From Campylobacterales bacterium (GTDB lineage Bacteria; Campylobacterota; Campylobacteria; Campylobacterales; Sulfurimonadaceae): a stretch of DNA of 64,000 nucleotides. The notes below the pieces were generated by a model that searched no databases, had not been told where the DNA came from, and saw nothing but the letters and a program-made list of their open reading frames with translations. The stretch lies in assembly GCA_026390115.1 (NCBI GenBank), contig JAPLGO010000012.1:62001-126000 (forward strand), written 5' to 3'. The translations under genes and the position numbers were made by a program. This document shows positions 57,858 to 64,000 of this stretch, piece after piece; position 1 is the stretch's first letter, and each line of letters opens with the position of its first letter.

Positions 57858-58589
57858 CTATTTAAACCAATTTAACTGCTCTCTAAGCTCGACAACTTTT
57901 CCAACAACAATAAGTGCCGGAGTAGGCGCATCTTTGGCTTTTTCTACTATATCCTGCAATGTTCCAACGATTACAGTCTGTTCCGGAGTCGTTCCCTTTG
58001 AAATAACGGCACATGGATAGTTCACATCTTTACCAATCTCAATAAGTTTTTTGGCAATTTTTGGTAAATTATGCAGACCCATTAAAAAGACGATGGTATC
58101 GTCAGTTTTAAAGTTTTCCCATGGAATTTGAGACTCTTTTTTGTTGGGTGACTCATGCGCTGTTACCACGCGGAAAGAGACAGCAACGCCACGATGCGTA
58201 ACAGGTATCCCAGCATATGCAGGAACACTTATGGCCGAAGTAATACCTGGGATAATTTCAAACTTTACCCCTCTCTCTTGAAGATAAGCTGCTTCTTCTC
58301 CGCCTCTTCCAAATACAAAAGGGTCTCCACCTTTGAGTCTGACGACATTTTCATATTTGAGTGAACTTTGATAAATGGTTTCATTTATATCATCTTGAGG
58401 CATGATGTGTCTCCCATCCTCTTTTCCTACATAAACAAATTCACATCCGTTTTTTGCTTTTTCTAAAATATTTGGGTTAGCAAGACGGTCATAAATGATA
58501 ACATCCGCCGTTTGTATTACTCTGAGTGCCTTGAGCGTTAACAGCTCCATATCTCCAGGGCCTGCCCCTGTTAAGTAAACATTTGCCAT
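57858..58589 (-). CDS. cobA: Uroporphyrinogen-III C-methyltransferase (SUMT)
   Basis: Adds two methyl groups to uroporphyrinogen III to give precorrin-2, shared by sirohaem, B12 and haem d1. The signature VYLTGAGPGDMELLTLKALR opens the protein; VRLKGGDPFVFGRGGEEA and VIPGITSAISVPAYAGIPVTHRG-type segments are complete. 243 residues, a single-domain SUMT. As the last gene of the nir series it likely serves haem d1 (a NirE role). Its ATG overlaps the nirF stop by one base. Confidence 0.95.
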   Translation of the reverse strand: MANVYLTGAGPGDMELLTLKALRVIQTADVIIYDRLANPNILEKAKNGCEFVYVGKEDGRHIMPQDDINETIYQSSLKYENVVRLKGGDPFVFGRGGEEAAYLQERGVKFEIIPGITSAISVPAYAGIPVTHRGVAVSFRVVTAHESPNKKESQIPWENFKTDDTIVFLMGLHNLPKIAKKLIEIGKDVNYPCAVISKGTTPEQTVIVGTLQDIVEKAKDAPTPALIVVGKVVELREQLNWFK

Positions 58590-59686
58590 TATTTCAATCC
58601 TTCATAAATAAAGATGCCTGATGGCTTTTGAATCTGAAATATCTCTTTGCTTAAATACCAATCTTTTGTGTCTAGGACTGCAATCTTATTTGTATCATTT
58701 ACTGATACATAAAGTTTTGATTTTTGGTTCGACCATCGTACATGGAGAACTTTTCCGTCAAACTCAAAGCGTTTGAAGACTTTGAGTGTTGCTGTGTCTA
58801 TAATTTCAATAACCGGAAATTTATCACCGCTATAGGTGATTGCCATATATTTATTATCAGGGGAGAGAGCTGTAAATACCGGCAAACCTTCCGTCTCTAT
58901 ATTTTTTACAAAATTGAAATTTGAGTCATAAACTAAAACTTTGTTATTGCCAACTGCAGGAATAAAAACATATCCGCCCCCAATACTCCAAAACCCAAAA
59001 TGAGGTACTTTTAATACGGGTTTTTTATCATCAAGTAAAATTTTAATTTTTGAGTACTCCATGGTGTCCAAATTGAGTACGCCAAAATGTTCACTCTTAA
59101 AAAATCCGGTTATAAAGTTGTTGTCTTTTATCATTGCATCAAAAGGCATCGCCCCGACATCTTCAAACTCTTTATAGATTTCAAAATCAGGAATTTTTTT
59201 GCCCTCATTTTTGTCACGAAGCACAGTTATTTTGTCGTTATCCATTTGAGAAAATACTAAATAATTTTTATAAATTTTGATGCCAACATTTTTGGAACCG
59301 GTTACAATTGATTTTATCGGATTGAGGTCTCTGTCGAGTATATCTACACTCTTATTGTCATAATTAGCAACTGCCACATAGTAATCACTTACAACAAAAC
59401 CGATGGCACTTTTGCTTGTTTTATACTCTTTGAGTATCTTCTCACTCTCTGGATCGAATTTAAGTACATAGCCGTCACGGCTGATGACATAGCCATCTTT
59501 GTCATAAAATTTTACAACCCCATGATTCATATCTTTCATCCCTGTGATATGAGAACTAGGCAAATCTTTTTCTATAACGGCTAAAGAGTTGCTTTCTCTC
59601 TCGACAACAAATATTTTTTCAATTGCACTAACATTCGTATATAAAAAGAGCGCTAAAGAAGCACTGAGTAGGAGCCTGTTTTTCAT
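58589..59686 (-). CDS. nirF: Haem d1 biosynthesis protein NirF
   Basis: Periplasmic eight-bladed propeller-like protein related to the d1 domain of NirS, needed for a late step of haem d1 synthesis. From ATG 59686 (AAGGAA upstream) it has a signal peptide (MKNRLLLSASLALFLYTNVSA) and 365 residues in all. SPDNKYMAITYSGDKFPVIEI and VVERESNSLAVIEKDLPSS are typical repeats. It lies two bases after nirJ. A longer frame starting inside nirJ is rejected. Confidence 0.88.
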   Translation of the reverse strand: MKNRLLLSASLALFLYTNVSAIEKIFVVERESNSLAVIEKDLPSSHITGMKDMNHGVVKFYDKDGYVISRDGYVLKFDPESEKILKEYKTSKSAIGFVVSDYYVAVANYDNKSVDILDRDLNPIKSIVTGSKNVGIKIYKNYLVFSQMDNDKITVLRDKNEGKKIPDFEIYKEFEDVGAMPFDAMIKDNNFITGFFKSEHFGVLNLDTMEYSKIKILLDDKKPVLKVPHFGFWSIGGGYVFIPAVGNNKVLVYDSNFNFVKNIETEGLPVFTALSPDNKYMAITYSGDKFPVIEIIDTATLKVFKRFEFDGKVLHVRWSNQKSKLYVSVNDTNKIAVLDTKDWYLSKEIFQIQKPSGIFIYEGLK

Positions 59687-59688
59687 AA

Positions 59689-60807
59689 TTAATTGTTCCT
59701 TCTTTCTTCTTGAGTTAAATAACATGAGGGGTCTTCGCTCCACAAATCGCCTGTGATTGCATAAGCACGAGCACGAGAACCGCCGTTACAAATATCTATC
59801 TGTTCGCAGCCATTGCAAATTCCGGATATTTTTCTAGGATGGACTCGGAGTTGATTGAGCAGTTCACCGCTTTGCCAAATTTCACCGAAATCTTTTTTTA
59901 TAATATTGCCGATAGTGAGAGGGAAAAATGGGTCAGGTCTTACATCTCCCTCACTATTTATATTTAAAAGTTTTCGTCCTGCAGAATTTCCGCCCCAAGT
60001 AGCAAGCCGTTCACGCATTTTCTCTTTTAGCGTTGGATACTCTTCTGCAAATCTATTTAAAAATAGAACTGCATCCTGCTCCATATTCCCTGTTACTATC
60101 TCTATCTCTCTGCCGCTTTTATAGTACTCAAATGCTTTTTCTAATATGAATTCAACTGCTATTCTTCTCTGCTCTTTGCTTAAATCCATCTTCAAATTAT
60201 CTAACCCTCTCCCTGAATAAACAAGATGTGAGATATAGATTTTTGGAATATTATGCTTTTCAACCAAATCAAATATATACTCTAGTGAGCCAATGGTGTC
60301 TTTAGTCATAGTAAAGCGAATGCCTACTTTTGCACCGGTTTCGTTTGCTAGAAGTACAGCTTTAAGAGTTTCTTTAAATGCACCTTTTAAGCCGCGAAAG
60401 TAGTCATGTGTCTCTTCATCACCATCCACGCTGATACCAATATAGTTGAAGGTATCAACAATTTTTTGAACATTGCTTTTTGTAAAGTAGAGCCCATTGC
60501 TTGAAAGATAGGTGATAACACCGTTTGCTTTACAAAAGTCTGCTATTTCAAAAAGGTCTTTTCTTGTGAGTGGCTCTCCGCCAGAAAATATGATAAATTT
60601 TATACCGCTCTCTTTCATTTCTAAAATCGTTTTTTTTATCTGATCTGTTGTAAGAGTATCGATTTCATCAAGTGTTGATTTTGAGTAGCAGTGCAGACAT
60701 GAGAGGTTACATCTATTTGTAAAGTTCCAAATTGCAATGGAACCATTAAGAGATCTTTCCGGTTTATCTTCCACCACCGAAGCAATTAAGTTTGATAATC
60801 GAAACAT
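59689..60807 (-). CDS. nirJ: Radical SAM haem d1 biosynthesis protein NirJ
   Basis: Radical AdoMet enzyme that installs the keto groups of haem d1. The cluster motif CxxxCxxC is Cys33, Cys37, Cys40 (NRCNLSCLHCYS). A SPASM-type C-terminal Cys region (ISGICNGCEQIDICNGGSRA, then SCYL) holds an extra cluster. IKFIIFSGGEPLTRKDLFE is the AdoMet GGE motif. 372 residues. It starts one base after the cytochrome gene's stop. Confidence 0.92.
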   Translation of the reverse strand: MFRLSNLIASVVEDKPERSLNGSIAIWNFTNRCNLSCLHCYSKSTLDEIDTLTTDQIKKTILEMKESGIKFIIFSGGEPLTRKDLFEIADFCKANGVITYLSSNGLYFTKSNVQKIVDTFNYIGISVDGDEETHDYFRGLKGAFKETLKAVLLANETGAKVGIRFTMTKDTIGSLEYIFDLVEKHNIPKIYISHLVYSGRGLDNLKMDLSKEQRRIAVEFILEKAFEYYKSGREIEIVTGNMEQDAVLFLNRFAEEYPTLKEKMRERLATWGGNSAGRKLLNINSEGDVRPDPFFPLTIGNIIKKDFGEIWQSGELLNQLRVHPRKISGICNGCEQIDICNGGSRARAYAITGDLWSEDPSCYLTQEERRNN

Positions 60808-60808
60808 A

Positions 60809-61114
60809 TTATTTACCCTTGTATGAGAGAATATAATTTGAGATAGCTTTTATCTCTTCATCATTTAATTTTAATTGTGTCATAGCACTTCGTTTGTAGC
60901 CAAAAGCCTTGTACATCGCCTCAGGAGAGATAATATACGCTTTTATCTCTCCCTCTGTTCGTTTTGAGGCTATTTCTGTAAAAGATGGTCCAAAAGCCAT
61001 AGCACTTTGATGATGACAACCCCAGCAGTAGGTTTCAAAAATTTTTTTTCCATCTAACTCTTGTGCTTGCATCAATGAACACAAAGAGAATAATACAATA
61101 ATTTTTCTTTTCAT
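60809..61114 (-). CDS. nirC: Small periplasmic cytochrome c (NirC-like)
   Basis: 101 residues: signal peptide (about 1-17) and one haem site CWGCH (30-34), with Met ligand candidates in YKRSAMTQLKLNDEEIKAISNYILSYK. Short cytochromes of this kind occur beside nirS (NirC, cytochrome c55x), where they donate electrons or help NirS maturation. The call rests on size and position. It is preceded by a terminator-plus-promoter and followed by nirJ after one base. Confidence 0.78.
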   Translation of the reverse strand: MKRKIIVLFSLCSLMQAQELDGKKIFETYCWGCHHQSAMAFGPSFTEIASKRTEGEIKAYIISPEAMYKAFGYKRSAMTQLKLNDEEIKAISNYILSYKGK

Positions 61115-61168
61115 AATTTTTCTTTTTTATTAAATATTTTCATAAAAGTAAAAGTCTAAACTTACACT

Positions 61169-61200
61169 ATTATAAAAAAATCTCCCCCAAAAGGAGGAGA
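61169..61200 (-). terminator. nirS terminator overlapping a nirC-side -10
   Basis: On the minus strand an eight-pair stem (61200-61193 with 61188-61181; one G-T) with a TTTT loop is followed by seven T (61180-61174), a classical rho-independent terminator for nirS. The last T-run base continues into TATAAT (61174-61169), a perfect -10 that could start the nirC-nirJ-nirF-cobA transcript about 50 bases before its first ATG. Confidence 0.75.
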
Positions 61201-61209
61201 AAATTCAGA

Positions 61210-62850
61210 TTATGCACCTGGAATTGATTGTCTATGCTCAATTGAGTAAGTAAATGTAGGAGTAGTTAAACCTTCAATATACTTAACAAATTTGCCTGTT
61301 GTCGCTTCGTAAATACCAATACGACCTGCATTCCACTCAGAAATCATAGTCCAATGACCGTGATTTGCCGGTTCAGCATGAAGTACTCTTGGAATAACTG
61401 CTTTACCTTTAGCATCTTTAATTGTTGGAACTTTCCATGAGAAAAGCTCTTTATGAGTTACAGGATCTGTAACTGTACCTTCCTCTGTACCAACCGTAAT
61501 GATTCTATCAACTTCAAGAGTCTGTTTGTTGATTAAATGTACTTTATTCCAGTTCTCTTCGCCGCCTAGAACATTATCTGCCCATAGGAATGGAGTATGA
61601 TCACCGGTACCGATAAATAATCCGCCACCGCCAGTTGGAATTTGACGAATAACATCAAAGTTATCATCCCAAATAGTTACTTGACCGAGGTTCATATTTA
61701 CTGTAGCACCAAGTTGTTTCCCTAAATGCTCGTTATACCATGAAGAACCTTGACCTGGGTGTGGCTTAGCCGCTGGACCTGTATAGATTTTAGTCACTAA
61801 AGATTTAGTTTTAAAGTCAACAACGCCCACAACATCACTTCCTTGAGAAGCAATGAAGAGGTAACGACCAATTTCTTTACCTTCATTTAAGAAACCATCA
61901 TGAAGAATTTTTCCGATGTTTGGAATATCTCCAACAATTGGAAAATCCGGTTTTGAATAATCTACAATGTAAACATGCCCTGCATCTTTAAGTGCAAAAG
62001 CAATATATGGACCATATGGAGTATCAAAGATACCTGCTACACGAGATGAACCGATGTTGCCATCTGGGTCAATTACACTTGAAGTAGGGTAAACTTTAAG
62101 TGGTTCAAGTGTCATAGCATCCATTAAAACTGCACCGCCCGGTACATAGTTACCAGCCATGAGGAATCTACCGTCTGGAGAAACTGCAAGACCACGAGAA
62201 TCAGAACCAACTTGACACTCTGCAATTTTTTGTTGTCCCGGAGTGTTAAGGTCGAACATAGTTACTAAACCTGAACGGGAGATTGAATACGCATAACGAG
62301 GTTGTCTTTTATTTGTGACCGTAACATGCACAGCAAAACCAGCATCGTGTCTTGATAAAAGTTTACCTGTAGTACCATCTAAGAAAACAACTTTCGCTGC
62401 ATCTCTTTCTGTTACAAACACGATATCTGTATTTTTCTTAACATCAACAGCTTGAGGGTATTTTGTAAAAAGCTCTACTCTATCATTAAGCTTTTTCCAA
62501 CCACCTTTTACAGCTTCCATAGTTAGCTGATCAATCTTTTTACCTTTAAAGTGTTGTAGGTAATCAACCATTTTATCAGCATCAGTCTTATTGAATTTTT
62601 CTTTAAACTGAGGCATTGCCGTACCTGCACGCCCATTAAGGATAGTTTCAGATAATGTATAAGCATTTTTCTTTTCAAGTACACTTGGACGAAGATCTGA
62701 ACCAACACCACCTTCATGGTTTGGTCCGTGGCACCCCTGACACTCTTTTTCAAATACTTTTTCAACATCCATGTTTGATGTATCACCAAATAGACCTGAT
62801 GAAACTACTGCTAAAGCGGCAACTGATAGTACTAATTTATTAAATTTCAT
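61210..62850 (-). CDS. nirS: Cytochrome cd1 nitrite reductase
   Basis: Periplasmic haem c/haem d1 enzyme reducing nitrite to NO. A signal peptide (about 1-22) is followed by a cytochrome c domain with Cys37-Gly-Cys40-His41 (CQGCH) and the eight-bladed d1 propeller (about 125-546). SPDGRFLMAGNYVPGGAVLMD, KPHPGQGSSWYNEHLG and RVLHAEPANHGHWTM are strongly conserved d1-domain segments with the active-site His. 546 residues. GGGAG precedes the ATG. norB and a small ORF lie upstream on the same strand. Confidence 0.97.
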   Translation of the reverse strand: MKFNKLVLSVAALAVVSSGLFGDTSNMDVEKVFEKECQGCHGPNHEGGVGSDLRPSVLEKKNAYTLSETILNGRAGTAMPQFKEKFNKTDADKMVDYLQHFKGKKIDQLTMEAVKGGWKKLNDRVELFTKYPQAVDVKKNTDIVFVTERDAAKVVFLDGTTGKLLSRHDAGFAVHVTVTNKRQPRYAYSISRSGLVTMFDLNTPGQQKIAECQVGSDSRGLAVSPDGRFLMAGNYVPGGAVLMDAMTLEPLKVYPTSSVIDPDGNIGSSRVAGIFDTPYGPYIAFALKDAGHVYIVDYSKPDFPIVGDIPNIGKILHDGFLNEGKEIGRYLFIASQGSDVVGVVDFKTKSLVTKIYTGPAAKPHPGQGSSWYNEHLGKQLGATVNMNLGQVTIWDDNFDVIRQIPTGGGGLFIGTGDHTPFLWADNVLGGEENWNKVHLINKQTLEVDRIITVGTEEGTVTDPVTHKELFSWKVPTIKDAKGKAVIPRVLHAEPANHGHWTMISEWNAGRIGIYEATTGKFVKYIEGLTTPTFTYSIEHRQSIPGA

Positions 62851-62880
62851 TTTTTCTCCCTTTTTTTAAATAAAGATTGA

Positions 62881-62898
62881 ACGAACCCGAAGGTTCGT
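62881..62898 (-). promoter_or_regulatory. Stable UUCG-loop hairpin between the small ORF and nirS
   Basis: Perfect seven-base stem with the minus-strand loop C-TTCG-G, the exceptionally stable cUUCGg RNA tetraloop. It sits four bases after the small ORF's stop and 31 bases before nirS. A T-tract is weak, so it may set mRNA processing or partial termination between the norB and nirS parts. Confidence 0.6.
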
Positions 62899-62901
62899 AA
62901 A

Positions 62902-63054
62902 CTACTTTTCGTTCTCTAAACGATTTTTTTCTTGTTTATAAATCCAAAACATTGGAAGCACAATAAAACTGTGAAGAAAAATCGTTAGAGTCAAAGGACC
63001 CTGATTTAACCAACCAAAAAAGCTTGGTACAATATCTGTGAATGGTTCAAACAT
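62902..63054 (-). CDS. 50-residue membrane protein between norB and nirS
   Basis: A short ORF, not matched to any family I know. It has an excellent ribosome site (AAGGAGG seven bases before the ATG at 63054) and starts 11 bases after the norB stop. The protein begins MFEPFTDIVPSFFGWLNQ, has one membrane helix (about 21-38: LTLTIFLHSFIVLPMFWI) and a basic/acidic tail (YKQEKNRLENEK), probably cytoplasmic. Its position suggests an accessory subunit or assembly helper of the NO reductase, comparable in size to CcoQ-type subunits, but this is inference. Confidence 0.75.
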   Translation of the reverse strand: MFEPFTDIVPSFFGWLNQGPLTLTIFLHSFIVLPMFWIYKQEKNRLENEK

Positions 63055-63065
63055 AATAACCCTCC

Positions 63066-64000
63066 TTATCTTATATGTACAGCATTTTTGCCGGTACTTA
63101 AAAAGTCTTTAATCAAGAATAGGAAACCTAAGAATGTTACTACGCCCATAATAAGTCTCCAGTCCATACCTTGTAGCATCCACATACCACTGTGACCATC
63201 AAAGTATCCAGCCCATGTAGCACCCATTTGTGCACGAGTAACAATTACATCTACATAACCAGCAATTGTAAGCGCTACCGTCATTCCCATAACTCCACCT
63301 GCAATCATCCAAGCAGCTGCAATTGATGATTTAGTGTGTTTAAGAACTTTAATACCGTTTGATCCCTGTATAGCAACATACATCATACCTATAAGAATAG
63401 TCGCATATGCACCAAAGAATGCTAAGTGACCATGCGCTGATGTAAATTGTGTACCATGCGTATAAAGGTTTACCTGTGGCAATGTATGGAAGAATCCCCA
63501 AACACCAGCACCTAAGAAGTTACCAAAAGCTTGAAGTATAAACCAAGTAAACGCAGGTTTGTTAGTTATAACTGAACCCTCTTCTCCTCTTTGATGTGCT
63601 GCACCTTGTTGTTTACCCCAGTCATAAAGTACATGGATAAACATCGCAACAAGTGGTAATGGTTCAAGCGCACTAAATAATGCTCCGATTTCCCACCAGT
63701 ATTCAGGAGTACCAATCCAAAAGTAGTGGTGACCCATACCAAGAATTCCTGAACCAAATAGCATCGCTACTTCAATCCATAACCACATTTCAACTACTTT
63801 ACGGTGTGCGCCAATCATAGTAATAAGACCGTATGCTGCAATAGCACCAACAAATACTTCCCATGTAGCTTCAACCCATAGGTGAATTACCCACCACCAC
63901 CAGAATTGATCAACAGAGATATTGTCAGTAAAAAACATACCTGCAAGATAAATACCGGCAAATGCTAGCATATCAGCCATAAGTACAGTTACAATTCCAG
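63066..64000 (-). CDS. norB: Nitric oxide reductase large subunit NorB (N-terminus outside window)
   Basis: Haem-copper-oxidase-superfamily enzyme reducing NO to N2O in the inner membrane. The frame is open to the window edge; 310 C-terminal residues are visible. The FeB ligand helix has VIHLWVEATWEVF (His and the NO-reductase Glu), the next GMGHHYFWIG supplies two His, and SAHGHLAFFGAY the haem ligands. ALFSALEPLPLVAMF and GAGVWGFFHTLPQVN are NorB hallmarks. Whether it is a cNor (with NorC) or a quinol type cannot be told because the N-terminus lies outside. The small ORF follows after 11 bases. Confidence 0.95.
   Translation of the reverse strand, partial: GIVTVLMADMLAFAGIYLAGMFFTDNISVDQFWWWWVIHLWVEATWEVFVGAIAAYGLITMIGAHRKVVEMWLWIEVAMLFGSGILGMGHHYFWIGTPEYWWEIGALFSALEPLPLVAMFIHVLYDWGKQQGAAHQRGEEGSVITNKPAFTWFILQAFGNFLGAGVWGFFHTLPQVNLYTHGTQFTSAHGHLAFFGAYATILIGMMYVAIQGSNGIKVLKHTKSSIAAAWMIAGGVMGMTVALTIAGYVDVIVTRAQMGATWAGYFDGHSGMWMLQGMDWRLIMGVVTFLGFLFLIKDFLSTGKNAVHIR

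Overview
The window reads as the chromosome of a free-living, chemolithotrophic Campylobacterota (epsilonproteobacterium), most like Sulfurimonas or a close relative. The signs are AT-rich coding sequence, an ATP synthase operon running straight into tol-pal genes with atpB standing apart, rplI-hslV-hslU-era next to a Csd4/Csd6 (Pgp1/Pgp2) cell-shape pair, FlaG, and a denitrification cluster with cytochrome cd1 nitrite reductase. The genus is inferred from gene content and remembered family sequences; no database was searched.

Layout. 1-7.9 kb (+): 3' end of atpA, then atpG, atpD, atpC, tolQ, tolR, tolA-like and tolB with almost no gaps; a terminator and a new promoter precede pal and cpoB. 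8-13.7 kb (+): slyD, a degenerate sigma-54-activator-like protein, fabD, a nitrilase-family hydrolase, mtnN, a TtcA-like protein, yebC and a YigZ-family protein. 13.8-30.7 kb (-): one nearly gapless block, read from argG down through an FTR-rhodanese fusion, rplI, hslV, hslU, era, pgp2, pgp1 and a complete MSHA-type pilus or secretion assembly set (I, J, K, L, M, N, an unknown gene, E, G) with no pilin genes. 30.8-36.3 kb: flaG, an MFS carrier, then an eroded stretch with a broken DUF808 gene and a frameshifted response regulator, followed by YhcH-family and HD-GYP genes. 36.3-44.4 kb (+): MATE exporter (probably a non-ATG start), GGDEF-EAL protein, ligA, tlyA, ribF, truD. 44.4-53.9 kb (mostly +): atpB, a small membrane protein with a decayed tail, gatB, a voltage-sensor-type K+ channel with a partner RCK protein, gpsA, a Dabb protein, a cytochrome c (-), Ste24-type protease, prmC, DUF4149 protein. 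54-57.9 kb (+): a haem-sensor GGDEF-EAL protein, a cysteine-free Crp/Fnr regulator with an FNR-type box just behind it, a small membrane protein and a Sel1-repeat protein. 57.9-64 kb (-): norB (truncated by the window edge), a 50-residue membrane ORF, nirS, a small cytochrome c, nirJ, nirF and a SUMT (cobA/nirE).

How they fit together. The last 8 kb encode nitrite to NO to N2O reduction with part of the haem d1 pathway, and a plausible Dnr/Nnr-type regulator is adjacent. The ATP synthase and Tol-Pal genes serve energy coupling and envelope integrity. Pgp1/Pgp2 trim peptidoglycan and are immediately followed by an envelope-spanning pilus machine. Three proteins with cyclic-di-GMP-type domains (one HD-GYP, two GGDEF-EAL with altered motifs) lie between 34.9 and 56 kb.

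Most of the window is ordinary core genome. The parts most worth a second look are the 50-residue protein between norB and nirS, the pilin-less MSHA operon with its unknown insert, the Cys-free regulator and its candidate site, the haem-sensor GGDEF-EAL protein, the FTR-rhodanese fusion, the TtcA-like protein lacking one cluster cysteine, and the eroded 32.8-34.2 kb stretch. No tRNA or rRNA genes, insertion sequences, CRISPR arrays or prophages were seen.
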